Positions 36,868 to 46,488 are shown, counted from the stretch's first letter. The stretch: DNA of 64,000 bases from Peptacetobacter sp900550335 (GCF_047528295.1 NZ_CP180001.1:2108001-2172000); one strand, 5' to 3'. The notes: generated from the letters alone by a model not told the origin. Numbers and translations are program-made.

Positions 36868-36880
36868 CTATCTATACCTC

Positions 36881-37486
36881 CTATTTCATAAGTATTAAAT
36901 TCATCGCTTCTGTTCTAGTTGCAATATCTTTTGCAAATACACCTCTTACCGCTGAAGTAACTGTCTTTGAGCCAGGTTTTTTAACACCTCTCATTGTCAT
37001 ACACATATGTTCAGCCTCTATAACTACCATAACACCATAAGGTCTTAATTCTTCCATTATTATATCCGCAGTCTCTTTTGCTATTCTTTCCTGTAATTGA
37101 GGTCTTTTTGCTATTGTCTCAACCACTCTAGCTAATTTTGAAAGTCCTGTAAGTCTACCACCCTTTGGAATATATACAACATGAGCTTTTCCAAAGAACG
37201 GAACTAAATGATGTTCACAGCAAGAGTAAAATGGTATATCTTTTACTATAACCATTTCTTCGTGTGACTCCTCAGGGAAAGTTACTTTTAAATGCTCTCT
37301 TGGATCTTGGAAAATACCGCAGAATATTTCTTCATACATTCTAGCTACTCTGTTTGGAGTCTCTTTAAGTCCTTCTCTATCTGGATCTTCTCCTATAGCT
37401 TCTAAAATATCCCTAACTGCTCTTTTTATTTTCTCCTTATCCATTTTGCCTTCTTTTAGTTCCATATTTTCTTTTGAATCTAACAT
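36881..37486 (-). CDS. folE: GTP cyclohydrolase I
   Basis: The 201 residues carry the signatures of FolE: DPDREGLKETPNRVARMY, the zinc-binding YSCCEHHLVPFFGKAHV, GLSKLARVVE and the second zinc ligand EHMCMTMRGVKKPGS. It converts GTP to dihydroneopterin triphosphate, the first step of folate synthesis. AGGAAG lies eight bases before the first ATG; a later ATG at residue 15 would also keep the domain. It leads folP, folB and folK-aroF. No separate phosphatase for the triphosphate (FolQ) is in the operon. Confidence 0.95.
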   Translation of the reverse strand: MLDSKENMELKEGKMDKEKIKRAVRDILEAIGEDPDREGLKETPNRVARMYEEIFCGIFQDPREHLKVTFPEESHEEMVIVKDIPFYSCCEHHLVPFFGKAHVVYIPKGGRLTGLSKLARVVETIAKRPQLQERIAKETADIIMEELRPYGVMVVIEAEHMCMTMRGVKKPGSKTVTSAVRGVFAKDIATRTEAMNLILMK

Positions 37487-37505
37487 CTAAAACACTTCCT
37501 TTTTA

Positions 37506-37886
37506 TTAGTTTTTATTTATTTTTTCATACATTATTTTACATTTTTCAATCATCTTCTCAGAAATTTTTTCCTTTTCAAATATTACAACAGGGTTTGAAA
37601 TTGCTTTTATAAAGAATTTTTCTTCTTTTTCTATGTATTTATACGCACTTTCTATAGAAAAATAATTAATATCAAACTCTACACCATAATAATTTGAAAA
37701 CTCTCTTATCTGATCAGATATCTGTTTTTCTCTTATAACAAATAAATCTATATCATTTATAGATAAATCTTCATCTGATAAATTTTTATACTTTGCCGAA
37801 CCTACTAGCATAATTAGTGTATTATTATCATCTTCTTTTAATCTATCTACAACAAAATTAAATGCATCTACTTCTTTTTTTCCCAT
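37506..37886 (-). CDS. Minimal nucleotidyltransferase-fold protein
   Basis: The 126 residues match a small nucleotidyltransferase domain: a GS pair at 29-30 (MLVGSAKYKN) and an acidic pair D45 and D47 in NDIDLFVI, the usual metal ligands. The third carboxylate may be D73 in EFDINYF. No antitoxin HEPN gene adjoins it. It heads the folate operon, 19 bases before folE, with RBS TAGGAGG. Whether it modifies a nucleic acid, a protein or a small molecule cannot be told. Confidence 0.65.
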   Translation of the reverse strand: MGKKEVDAFNFVVDRLKEDDNNTLIMLVGSAKYKNLSDEDLSINDIDLFVIREKQISDQIREFSNYYGVEFDINYFSIESAYKYIEKEEKFFIKAISNPVVIFEKEKISEKMIEKCKIMYEKINKN

Positions 37887-38035
37887 TTCTTACACCTCCT
37901 AAACCGATTCTATTTTAGGCAGTACTATATACATTTCTATAAATTTTTTTTATTTCCTCTTTTTATTTTAAATTTTTTTATTTTATTTATATTTTGTGAT
38001 TTATTTTATCAGTTTATCACATATTTTCAAAGTAC

Positions 38036-38068
38036 AAAAATAGGGAACTTACTTTATAAATTCCCCAT
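38036..38068 (-). terminator. Probable terminator of the MORN gene
   Basis: GGGAA/TTCCC arms (38043-38047 / 38061-38065) with a partly paired AT loop and a T run on the minus strand. The stem is weak. Confidence 0.5.
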
Positions 38069-38102
38069 TTCATCTATTTTATTTAATTTATTTTCTTTTT
38101 GT

Positions 38103-39308
38103 CTATTTTCTTCCTGAAAAAACTTCTTCAAATGACATTCCAAAAATTACCGGTTTATCATTCTCCCAAGTTCCGCTGTATAAAATTTCTCCATGTTCAT
38201 CGTAGAAAGTTCCTTCTCCATGTTTTTTACCATATACAAAATCACCTTCGTAGCTCTTTCCATCTTCCCAGATAAATCTACCTTTTCCATTTATTATATT
38301 ATTTTCCCACTGTCCTTCGTATACTAAGTCTCCATTTCTATCAAAGCAACTTCCACGTCCATTAAATCTTCCTGATTTAAACTCACCTATATATATGTCT
38401 CCTTCTCTCCACTGATAGAATCCATATCCGTCTTTTCTACTATCTTTCCATTCTCCAAGGTATTCAGCTCCACTATTGTAAACCATTCTGCCTATTCCAT
38501 TTGCCATCTCTCTTCTGAAGTTTCCTGTGTATTCGTCTCCATTTGAGAATTTGTATATTCCTTTACCTTCTCTGTTGTTATTTCTAAAATCTCCAACATA
38601 CTCATTTTTTATTTCTCTTTCAGAGTAGAAGATATAATTCCCCATTCCATGCATTTTATTGTTTATCATTTTACCAATGTATATGTCCCCATTTGAAAAT
38701 TCATATATTCTCTCTACAGGTTTTACATTTTTACCATCTGGGTTAGGAGTGTATGAGTCTACCTCCATATCCATTCCATATTCTCTTTCTTCCTCAAATT
38801 CCTCTTCTAAATATTCATCTTCCTCAAAATCTTCAGCCTCCGGATTGTTATCTAAATCATCTAGGTAAAGAATATCATCATCTAAAATTTCCTCTTCATA
38901 CTCTATATCATCGTAAACATCTGTATCTACTATTCCCATATCTTCTAAAAAATCATCCTCTTCACTATCTTTTAAAAGATTTAAAGCCTTTACAACATCC
39001 TCTGCATTCATTCCATAATCGTCATCTACATCTAAATCTATATTTTCATAACTAGATTCTTCATCGATTGGAGTATTTTTTTCAACATAAAACTCTGAAT
39101 TTTGGTAGTACTCTTTTTCTCTTTCCTCCTCTTCTTCAGATAATTTTCTCCGCATCTCTATTTCATTAACTTCAAATTCTGTTGCATATTCTTCTCTTTT
39201 TATTAATTTTTCCCTCTTTACTTCAAAAGCTCTAACCTTTTTTTCAATTGCCCCTATTTCTCTATTATATCTATTAAATATTTCTTTATATCTTCTAGGT
39301 AAATTCAT
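38103..39308 (-). CDS. MORN-repeat protein with acidic coiled N terminus
   Basis: The ATG at 39308 follows TTTGGAGGAAAAGTT; 401 residues. Residues 1-75 are charged and helical; about 75-185 are dominated by Asp and Glu; about 200-385 hold roughly eight MORN repeats of about 23 residues each (YxGxFxxGxxxGxGxxxxxxG type, such as GDEYTGNFRREMANGIGRM). MORN repeats form an elongated beta sheet used for lipid or protein contacts. No enzyme domain or signal peptide is seen, so it is probably a cytoplasmic scaffold. It is a single-gene unit. Confidence 0.85.
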   Translation of the reverse strand: MNLPRRYKEIFNRYNREIGAIEKKVRAFEVKREKLIKREEYATEFEVNEIEMRRKLSEEEEEREKEYYQNSEFYVEKNTPIDEESSYENIDLDVDDDYGMNAEDVVKALNLLKDSEEDDFLEDMGIVDTDVYDDIEYEEEILDDDILYLDDLDNNPEAEDFEEDEYLEEEFEEEREYGMDMEVDSYTPNPDGKNVKPVERIYEFSNGDIYIGKMINNKMHGMGNYIFYSEREIKNEYVGDFRNNNREGKGIYKFSNGDEYTGNFRREMANGIGRMVYNSGAEYLGEWKDSRKDGYGFYQWREGDIYIGEFKSGRFNGRGSCFDRNGDLVYEGQWENNIINGKGRFIWEDGKSYEGDFVYGKKHGEGTFYDEHGEILYSGTWENDKPVIFGMSFEEVFSGRK

Positions 39309-39399
39309 AACTTTTCCTCCAAAGTAAAACATGTTTATTATATATTATTTAAATTACTTTCTTATATTATTATAATACTAATTTCTTTCTTATAAAAGC

Positions 39400-39438
39400 A
39401 AAAAAATAAATCCTCATGTTTTTAACACGAGGATTTTA
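39400..39438 (-). terminator. Terminator of the full-length YitT gene
   Basis: AAATCCTC (39408-39415) pairs with GAGGATTT (39429-39436), with an imperfect inner stem and a T run on the minus strand. Confidence 0.88.
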
Positions 39439-39463
39439 ATTTCCCATATAATATAATTTAATT

Positions 39464-40330
39464 TTAAAGATCTTTTGCTTTGAATCCTCTACCTTTTACC
39501 TCTGTTATATCATTTACAGAAATAAATGCTTTGTTATCGCAGCTAAGAGAAATTTCTTTTATCTGAGGGATTTCACTTGTAGAAACTATAGTATATATTA
39601 TTTTCTTCTTCTGATGTGTGTAAGCTCCTTCTGCTTCAAGGAATGTTACACCTCTTACTAGTTTCTTCATTATTATCTCAGATATTTCTTCAGCTTTATC
39701 AGATACAACCATAACAGCCTTCTGTGAATTCATCGCATCTTTTACGAAGTTCATAGCTGTTGCATTCATAAATATATCTATTAATGTATAAAGTGCTAAA
39801 TCAAGTCCAAATAAGAAACTTCCTATAAATACTATTACAGCATTTATTGCCATTGCAGTATCCTTTATTTCTATATTTTTCTTTACTTTTAAAATAGCAG
39901 CTATTATATCTGTACCACCAGTAGATGCTTTTGCTCTAAATACAAGTCCAACTCCTGCTCCTGATAATAATCCACCGTATATAGCCTGTAGAATCATATC
40001 ATTTATAGCTATATACTGAGATATATCAGATGTTATACCTAATAAAAATGAAAATATTGCCATATTAATTAAACTTAATATGCAGAATTCTTTTTCAAGA
40101 TATATAAATCCTAATATAAATACTGGAATATTTACAACAAATGTTAAGAACCCTATGTTCATCCCTGTAAGGTAGTTGATTGCTGTTGATATACCTGTCG
40201 CCCCTCCACTTAGAAGTCCTGCTGGTCTTAAGAATCCATTTACTCCTATAGACGTTATCAACATTCCTACTATCATCGTTAAAAATCTTAAACTAGGATG
40301 CTCTTTTAGAGTATCTTTTACTTCACTCAT
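39464..40330 (-). CDS. YitT family protein (DUF161 plus DUF2179)
   Basis: The 288 residues have five to six membrane helices with the ASTGGTDIIA motif after the fourth or fifth helix (the DUF161 part), then a soluble DUF2179 domain (about 205-285) with MKKLVRGVTFLEAEGAYT and a C-terminal DITEVKGRGF. This is the full layout of the family, unlike the short paralogue at 14296-14937. The soluble domain is thought to be regulatory. Function is unsettled. It is a single-gene unit with a terminator. Confidence 0.88.
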   Translation of the reverse strand: MSEVKDTLKEHPSLRFLTMIVGMLITSIGVNGFLRPAGLLSGGATGISTAINYLTGMNIGFLTFVVNIPVFILGFIYLEKEFCILSLINMAIFSFLLGITSDISQYIAINDMILQAIYGGLLSGAGVGLVFRAKASTGGTDIIAAILKVKKNIEIKDTAMAINAVIVFIGSFLFGLDLALYTLIDIFMNATAMNFVKDAMNSQKAVMVVSDKAEEISEIIMKKLVRGVTFLEAEGAYTHQKKKIIYTIVSTSEIPQIKEISLSCDNKAFISVNDITEVKGRGFKAKDL

Positions 40331-40719
40331 CTTTTTCTCCCTTCAATTTCCTCAATTTAATAATTATTTTATACTAATCCCAAACTGTAAATTAGCACTT
40401 TCTAACTTCACATATATATTATAATCAAATTTTTCTTATTGTCTAGTCCAAAATAGCTATACTTTTTTAGCAATATATTCATTTTTGACTTTGATTATTA
40501 CATATTTTATCTTTTTAGATTAAATTAATGAATTATATTTTTTATATCTTGCATTTTTTTGCCACTTTTCTTGCTATTCTATAGATTTATTGAAATTATT
40601 TTTGCTAACTTTTCAATTTTATAAATTGAAGGTAAATTTAATTATATTAAAAATTTTTTATTTTTCTTCCTAAAAAAAATTTATTTATCAAATTTTTGAA
40701 GGAGTATATAAACAATTTT
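40331..40719. other. AT-rich gap between yitT and lrgB
   Basis: No gene is visible. A likely yitT promoter on the minus strand (TAGACA then TATAAT near 40420-40450) lies at the right distance upstream of that gene. The remaining bases are A/T tracts; no good lrgB terminator is seen. Confidence 0.4.
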
Positions 40720-41409
40720 TTATAAGAATTTTATCAAAATAGGAATCAATATAACAGTAAGAGTTCCAGATATACCTATTGATAAACCACTCATAGCTCC
40801 TTCAACTTCTCCCATTTCTATGGCTTTTGTTGTTCCAAGTGCATGAGATGCTGTTCCAAGAGCTATTCCCCTAGCTATAGGATGCTTTATTCCACCTATT
40901 TTAAATACTAGTGGAGAGATTATAGCACCCAATATTCCTGTACAAATTATAGCAACAACAGTTATTGCCTCTACTCCTCCAAGTGAATTTGTAAGAGATA
41001 TACCCATTGGAGTAGTTATTGATTTTGGTATAAGAGAATTTAAAAGAGATGAATCTGCATTTAAAGCTCCTCCAAGTATCTTTATAGATACAAATGATAC
41101 TAAAACACCTGCTGTTATCCCTATTATTATCTCTAACATATTTTCTTTAAATAATTCAAACTGTTTGTAAAGAGGTACTGCTAGAACAACTGTTACTGGA
41201 GATAAGAAAAAGTTTATACTATCTCCACCTATTTTATACGCCTCATAAGGTATTTTTGTAATGCTTAAGAAAGCGATTATACATATTATCGCTATAAGTA
41301 ATGGATTAAATATAGGATTTCCTGTTTTTCTTTGAATAAACCTTCCCAAATTATAAAAAATTATAGTCAAAAGAAGACCAAATATTGGCGTTTGTGTTAC
41401 ATCATACAT
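40720..41409 (-). CDS. lrgB: LrgB family protein
   Basis: The 229 residues contain about six to seven membrane helices. Family motifs are FLSPVTVVLAVPLYKQ, LIPKSITTPMGISL and the C-terminal GTASHALGTTKA. LrgB works with the holin-like LrgA in control of murein hydrolase activity and, in several Firmicutes, in pyruvate or glycolate export under low oxygen. Its start overlaps the end of lrgA by eight bases, so it is translationally coupled. Confidence 0.92.
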   Translation of the reverse strand: MYDVTQTPIFGLLLTIIFYNLGRFIQRKTGNPIFNPLLIAIICIIAFLSITKIPYEAYKIGGDSINFFLSPVTVVLAVPLYKQFELFKENMLEIIIGITAGVLVSFVSIKILGGALNADSSLLNSLIPKSITTPMGISLTNSLGGVEAITVVAIICTGILGAIISPLVFKIGGIKHPIARGIALGTASHALGTTKAIEMGEVEGAMSGLSIGISGTLTVILIPILIKFL

Positions 41410-41770
41410 TAGATTTATTTTCCTTTCTTTTCATCATTATCTCAACCACAATACCTGTGCACCACATAACTATAACTGTAGTGACGAATATTGCTAATAC
41501 TAGAAGTATTATATTTTGTTTTATAAGATCCATAGATTTTATAAGTGATACTCCTGCTGGTACGAAAAATAACGCCATATTATCTAAAAAGAAACCAGAT
41601 ATACTGTCTATACTTTCTATACTTATAATTTTAAACTGTAGCATTAAAAATAACAGAATCATACCAACTATGCTTCCTGGAATTAATACAAATCCTGATA
41701 TTATAGAGCTTATATACTCTCCAACTGCCCAAATTCCAAGAATTATTGCTAACTGATTAAATATTTTCAT
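41402..41770 (-). CDS. lrgA: LrgA/CidA holin-like protein
   Basis: The 122 residues form four membrane helices with the family motifs GEYISSIISGFVLIPGSIVGMILLF-like at the start and FFVPAGVSLIKS in the middle. It ends in a short basic tail. LrgA/CidA proteins are small holin-like membrane proteins acting with LrgB. RBS GGAGG precedes the ATG. A promoter with a perfect palindrome lies at 41808-41821; no LytSR two-component genes, the usual regulators, are adjacent. Confidence 0.9.
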   Translation of the reverse strand: MKIFNQLAIILGIWAVGEYISSIISGFVLIPGSIVGMILLFLMLQFKIISIESIDSISGFFLDNMALFFVPAGVSLIKSMDLIKQNIILLVLAIFVTTVIVMWCTGIVVEIMMKRKENKSNV

Positions 41771-41801
41771 TAATCATTCCTCCTTTCCCCTTAAACAAAA
41801 T

Positions 41802-41832
41802 ACCACATATTGTATACAATAGTCAAAGATAT
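41802..41832 (-). promoter_or_regulatory. lrgAB promoter with palindromic operator
   Basis: A minus-strand TTGACT sits near 41821-41826 and a TATTTT -10 near 41797-41802. The spacer contains a perfect 14-bp palindrome TATTGTATACAATA (41808-41821), a position suited to a repressor. Confidence 0.5.
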
Positions 41833-41871
41833 ATTAATTATAACATTATATACTTTTATTTTTACTAGAAG

Positions 41872-43251
41872 TTACAATATGTTAAATACCTTTTTTATTA
41901 ATTTAAACTTTCTTTCATCAAATGGTGGATATTTCATACTTATATCCGCAATTTTTTTAGATTTTACAATAGATTTTTGATGACTAAATGCATCAAAACT
42001 AGCTTTGCCATGATAATTTCCAAGTCCACTTCTACCAATTCCCCCAAAAGGAAGTCCTTCAGAAGTACAATGAATTATAGTATCATTTACACATCCTCCA
42101 CCAAAAGAAACTTTTTCGATTATTTCCTTTTCAAAATTTTTATCTTCTGTAAATAAATATAAAGCTAGTGGATTTTTATTTTTTTCTATAATATTAAATA
42201 TTTCATTTTTATTTTTATATACAATAATTGGAAGAATCGGCCCAAATATTTCTTCCTGCATTATTTTTTCATCTGTATTGTATACCTCTAATATAGTCGG
42301 CTCTATTTTTAATTGCTCCTCATCGCATTTACCACCATATATAAGTTTTTTATCTTCAAATAATCCACAAACTCTATCAAAGTTTCTTTTATTTATTATC
42401 TTAGGATAATCCTTAGATTCTATAGGATTTTCTCCATAAAATTTCTTAATATAGTATATAATTTTATCTCTAAGTTCTAAAAATACTAGTCTATCGGCTA
42501 TTATATAATCCGGAGCTACACAAGTTTGACCTGCATTCATAAATTTTCCCCACACTATTTTCTTAGCGGCATTATCTAAATCTGCACTTCTATCTATTAT
42601 GCATGGGCTTTTCCCTCCTAATTCTAACACACATGGTATCAGTCTTTTTCCTGCAGACTCTGCAACAGATGCACCTATTTTAGGATTACCTGTGTAGAAA
42701 ATAAAATCCACATCTGATTCTATCAAACTTATTGCCTCATCCGCTTCTCCTGAAAATACTGAAACATATTCTTCATCAAATACTTCTTCAATTATTTCTC
42801 TAACAACTCCTGATGTAAATGGAGATAGCTCTGATAACTTCAATATGCTACAATTTCCAGCTGCAATGCTACCTATTAGAGGCATAAGTGCTAATTGAAA
42901 TGGGTAATTCCAAGGCGATAATATAAGACATACTCCATAAGGTTGATTGTATATCTTATTATCAGATAATGGATTCATCATAGAAGCACTTACCTTTTTA
43001 GGCTTTGACCATTTTTCTAAGTTTTTTATTATATTTTTCAATTCACTCTTTACGATTCCAAGCTCTGTTTCATATCCTTCAAACTTTGATTTCCCCAAAT
43101 CAAGTCTTAAAGCATATAATATTTTATCTTCGTATTTATCAATAGTATTTTTTAAACTATTTAAATATTTTTTTCTGTAATTTACATCTATAGTTTTTCC
43201 TGATTTAAAAAACTCCCTTTGATTACTTACTACCTCATTATATCTTTTCAT
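41872..43251 (-). CDS. Aldehyde dehydrogenase, class 3-like
   Basis: The 459 residues match the shorter NAD(P)-dependent aldehyde dehydrogenases that act on medium-chain or fatty aldehydes. Motifs are LSPWNYPFQLALMPLIGSIAAGN (cofactor binding), FYTGNPKIG, LELGGKSP (catalytic Glu) and NAGQTCVAPDY (catalytic Cys, about residue 243). A C-terminal hydrophobic tail, as in membrane-anchored class 3 enzymes, is weak (KLIKKVFNIL). RBS AGAGGTGG precedes the ATG. Its promoter is not obvious; it ends just upstream of the lrgA promoter. Confidence 0.93.
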   Translation of the reverse strand: MKRYNEVVSNQREFFKSGKTIDVNYRKKYLNSLKNTIDKYEDKILYALRLDLGKSKFEGYETELGIVKSELKNIIKNLEKWSKPKKVSASMMNPLSDNKIYNQPYGVCLILSPWNYPFQLALMPLIGSIAAGNCSILKLSELSPFTSGVVREIIEEVFDEEYVSVFSGEADEAISLIESDVDFIFYTGNPKIGASVAESAGKRLIPCVLELGGKSPCIIDRSADLDNAAKKIVWGKFMNAGQTCVAPDYIIADRLVFLELRDKIIYYIKKFYGENPIESKDYPKIINKRNFDRVCGLFEDKKLIYGGKCDEEQLKIEPTILEVYNTDEKIMQEEIFGPILPIIVYKNKNEIFNIIEKNKNPLALYLFTEDKNFEKEIIEKVSFGGGCVNDTIIHCTSEGLPFGGIGRSGLGNYHGKASFDAFSHQKSIVKSKKIADISMKYPPFDERKFKLIKKVFNIL

Positions 43252-43302
43252 TTTGCCACCTCTAAAATTAATCTCTTAATATATTATTATATTTATTTGA
43301 AT

Positions 43303-43341
43303 AAAAAGAAAGAGGTTGCTAAATTTTTTCAACAACCCCTA
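43303..43341 (-). terminator. Terminator of the VanW/G5 gene
   Basis: GGTTG (43314-43318) and CAACC (43333-43337), extended by A-T pairs, followed by TTTCTTTTT on the minus strand. Confidence 0.75.
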
Positions 43342-43353
43342 TAAAATTCTTAT

Positions 43354-44823
43354 TTAATTTTTATCTATGTTTTTTACTTCTTTTTTATCAGTCTCAGGTT
43401 TTTGAGCTTCCCCACCTGAATTTCCTGAATTATTATCTGGCTTTTGTGTATTTCCATTATTTCCAGAGTTGTTTCCGCCTGGTTCCTGTGGCTCAGTTGG
43501 TTTTTGCTCTACTGGTGCAGTTCCTACAAATATAACACCATTCTTTTTAGGATAACTAGATGTAGCTATTTTTTCTTTTTTAATCTGTTTTCCATTTTTG
43601 TCTTTGTAAATTCTATATGTTTCTACAACATATCCGTTTCTACTAGGTTTATCAACTTCCTCTTTACCTGCTGGTAAATCGCTTTTTTCTACTCTTTCTG
43701 GTGTAGCCTGTGATACAGATATTGTCTTAGTTTCTATTTCTATATCATGATCATCTGCCTTACTTCCAAATACCTGACATACTATTGAGCCACCTGTTAC
43801 ATAGTTCTGAATATATACATTATGTTTGTATGGATTTTTAAATACAAAGTCTATTCCACTATCTGTAACTGTAGCATCCCTACCCATACCAACATAAGAA
43901 GATGGTATAGAGTGATTTTTTACATTTACAATTTCCATTCCAGACTTAAGAGCTGCGTTGTATAAAGTTGAAGAAACCTGGCAGACTCCTCCACCTAAGT
44001 CCTCCTGCATCTCACCTTGTACTATGACAGGTGCACTTTTATATCCATTTGCCTTGTTTCTTTTTCCAACTATAGTATTAAAAGAATACTCTTGACCTGG
44101 TTTTAAAATAACACCACTAGATGCTTTTGTTGCAACTTTTATATTTTCAGTTCTATTATAATTATTTTTAAATGTTGTTACAGATGTTCCTAGAGCTGTA
44201 TCAATTCCTTCAAGGTCTGCTTTTTTTATTTTAGGCTCATCAAGTGTTACAACAGCCTCTGTATCAAACTTATTTGAAGATAACCGTTTTTCTATTTTTT
44301 TACTTGTATCTTCCATATTAAGAACTACTCCATTCTTTTCTGGAACTATAGTTATCTTGTCATTATCTGTGTTTATACTTGCATTTTCTTTTTTTCTATT
44401 TACTTCTTTTTCAATCTTTTCAAGCTCTTCTTTTAACTTTGATTTATCATAGTTTATAGAGATATAAACTTTATTTTCTTTACCAAACATAGATTTAGCC
44501 ATTCCAAACATATTAGAGAATATATTCCCTTCTCTGTTTATCTTATATGCATTTTCTACAGTTTTATCTATATTATATTTAAAGTTTACTTCATCTAAAT
44601 TTAGTTTCCAACTTCTTTCGGCATTTTTTAAAGTAAAATCACTTACATCAAATACTTTAACTTTATCTTTTGCCTGTTCTTTAGTCATTCCTCCGACATT
44701 CATTCCATTTATAATTACATTTTCTGCAATCTTATCGCTTTTGACTTTAGAAAACATAAATCCTATTGTTCCCAGTATAATAACCAATATGGCTATTAAT
44801 AATACTTTTATTTTTTTCGACAT
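43354..44823 (-). CDS. VanW/YoaR family cell-wall protein with G5 domain
   Basis: The 489 residues begin with a signal-anchor helix (about 5-25). A peptidoglycan-binding-4 type region (about 40-205) precedes a VanW domain (about 220-350) with LKPGQEYSFN and GGGVCQVSSTLYNAA, then a G5-like domain (about 365-435) and a Pro/Gly/Asn/Lys-rich disordered tail. VanW domains are named from vancomycin operons, but most, like this, are envelope proteins of unknown role. No van genes are nearby. It follows the TPR protein by 71 bases; the two probably share an operon. Confidence 0.88.
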   Translation of the reverse strand: MSKKIKVLLIAILVIILGTIGFMFSKVKSDKIAENVIINGMNVGGMTKEQAKDKVKVFDVSDFTLKNAERSWKLNLDEVNFKYNIDKTVENAYKINREGNIFSNMFGMAKSMFGKENKVYISINYDKSKLKEELEKIEKEVNRKKENASINTDNDKITIVPEKNGVVLNMEDTSKKIEKRLSSNKFDTEAVVTLDEPKIKKADLEGIDTALGTSVTTFKNNYNRTENIKVATKASSGVILKPGQEYSFNTIVGKRNKANGYKSAPVIVQGEMQEDLGGGVCQVSSTLYNAALKSGMEIVNVKNHSIPSSYVGMGRDATVTDSGIDFVFKNPYKHNVYIQNYVTGGSIVCQVFGSKADDHDIEIETKTISVSQATPERVEKSDLPAGKEEVDKPSRNGYVVETYRIYKDKNGKQIKKEKIATSSYPKKNGVIFVGTAPVEQKPTEPQEPGGNNSGNNGNTQKPDNNSGNSGGEAQKPETDKKEVKNIDKN

Positions 44824-44894
44824 TAAACTTCTCCTTTTGGTTATTTTCAGATTATACCTGAATAAATTTTTAACTAGTATAAATTCCTCCCCTA

Positions 44895-46319
44895 TTAAAT
44901 TCTTACTAGTTTATTATCCTCGAAAGAATAAACCATACCGCTGTACATATCTACACAGTATAAGTCCTTTCCTCTTAAGAACCCTTTATTACCTATAAAG
45001 AAGAAATATGTATTTTCTTTTTTATCAAGTAATTCTCTTATTTTTTTGTCTGACTTAGAATATCTATCAGCTTTATCAACCTCTATAGTCTCTAACTTTT
45101 TATATACCCTTTTATTCTTTTCTAATTCAGTTTTTAAATTTTCTGTTGCATCTTTCTCAGATATGGCAAATTCAATCTGTCCGTTAGTATTAAGTCTAAA
45201 GAAGTTTAAACCATCTTTACTTTTATAAGATCTTTCTCCATCCTTATATAAATACAACTTTTTATTCTCTGCATTTATCAGAACCTCATTTATTCTTTTA
45301 CCATCCTTTAATATTTCAGCATAGTAATATTTTTCCCCATTTACCATTTGAGGTAGTGGGCTTATTGTTATTCCTTCAGGTTCTGTCTCTGTTTTTTTGC
45401 AGTATATATTTTTTATATCCTCTGATCCTAAAGTGTATTCATCTAATTTTTTCTGATAATCTTTTAAAACTTTTTCTACTTTTTCATCATCAGGATAATA
45501 TTTTTTTACATATTCAATATATTCAGTTGCTAGTTCATAGTTTCCTACTTTTGCTGCAGAGTATGCTTCTTGAAGATAATAATCGTACATTTTTTCTATA
45601 CATTCTTTTTTATTATCCTCTGCTTTTTTATAGTATTTCTTGTCTCTTTCAAGAACTTTTTCATAATTTTCTATTGCCTTTTCATACTGGAACTTGTTTT
45701 GATATTCACGTCCCTGTTCGTATAACATCCTTGAATCGTATATAGACTCTATTTCCTGTCTATACTCTTCTGTACCTACTTCCATACCTTGAAGTGCAGA
45801 TATTGAATCCACAAATGATTTTGCAGTTTCATAACTTATCTCATCATTGCTATACATATCAGTTGCTTTTTTACACTGATCTAGTAAATGTTCATTTTTT
45901 ATTGTTATCCTATCCAATGAATTTACCATATTTACAAATCCAGTAAACTGCTCTTTAGAAATACTTCCATTAAAGAAATCATTTCCTGTATTTTCTAGGA
46001 ATTTATTTATTTTTTTAGATAGTTTAGCATTAAAACTATCCATCTTACTTTCTGAAAATTCTTTTTCAAGAGATGAGTAGTAATCTATTGCTATTGCATA
46101 TTGTCTAGCTTCAATATAATCCATCATATGACCTATTTCTGAATAGTATCTAAAATGGTTCCATACAGCAAATATTAATACTAATACCACAACTATCTTT
46201 ACTGCACTTTTTTTATTAAAATTCTCGAATTTGGGTAGGTTTCTTTTTTCTCGCTTCTTTTTTCTTCTATAATCCGGTTCTTTTTCACCCGAATCATTTA
46301 ACCATCCATCAATTTTCAT
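44895..46319 (-). CDS. Membrane-anchored TPR protein
   Basis: The 474 residues start with a basic cytoplasmic tail (about 1-38), one membrane helix (about 39-56) and a large external part. TPR-like repeats are clearest at about 200-275 (AIENYEKVLERDKKYYKKA, ELATEYIEYVKKYYPDDEKV). The C-terminal half (about 290-474) is a beta-rich domain I do not recognise, with repeated Tyr/Asp motifs (FFIGNKGFLRGKDLYCVDMYSGMVYS-like, near the C terminus). RBS AGGGG precedes the ATG. It precedes the VanW/G5 gene, suggesting work at the cell envelope. Confidence 0.7.
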   Translation of the reverse strand: MKIDGWLNDSGEKEPDYRRKKKREKRNLPKFENFNKKSAVKIVVVLVLIFAVWNHFRYYSEIGHMMDYIEARQYAIAIDYYSSLEKEFSESKMDSFNAKLSKKINKFLENTGNDFFNGSISKEQFTGFVNMVNSLDRITIKNEHLLDQCKKATDMYSNDEISYETAKSFVDSISALQGMEVGTEEYRQEIESIYDSRMLYEQGREYQNKFQYEKAIENYEKVLERDKKYYKKAEDNKKECIEKMYDYYLQEAYSAAKVGNYELATEYIEYVKKYYPDDEKVEKVLKDYQKKLDEYTLGSEDIKNIYCKKTETEPEGITISPLPQMVNGEKYYYAEILKDGKRINEVLINAENKKLYLYKDGERSYKSKDGLNFFRLNTNGQIEFAISEKDATENLKTELEKNKRVYKKLETIEVDKADRYSKSDKKIRELLDKKENTYFFFIGNKGFLRGKDLYCVDMYSGMVYSFEDNKLVRI

Positions 46320-46386
46320 AGATTTTCCCCTTCATAATCTCCTTTTATAATTTTTAAATATATTCTATTTTAAGCTTTTGTCCGTA

Positions 46387-46426
46387 AAAAAAATAAAACA
46401 CAGTAACAACTGTGTTTATTTTTGTA
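46387..46426 (-). terminator. Terminator of the small membrane protein gene
   Basis: AAACACAG (46397-46404) pairs with CTGTGTTT (46411-46418); T runs follow on both sides, the longer on the minus strand. Confidence 0.85.
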
Positions 46427-46488
46427 TATACAATTGCATTTTTCCGAGCAAATAAATATCTTGTATTTTCTAAATAAATGTAATAATA

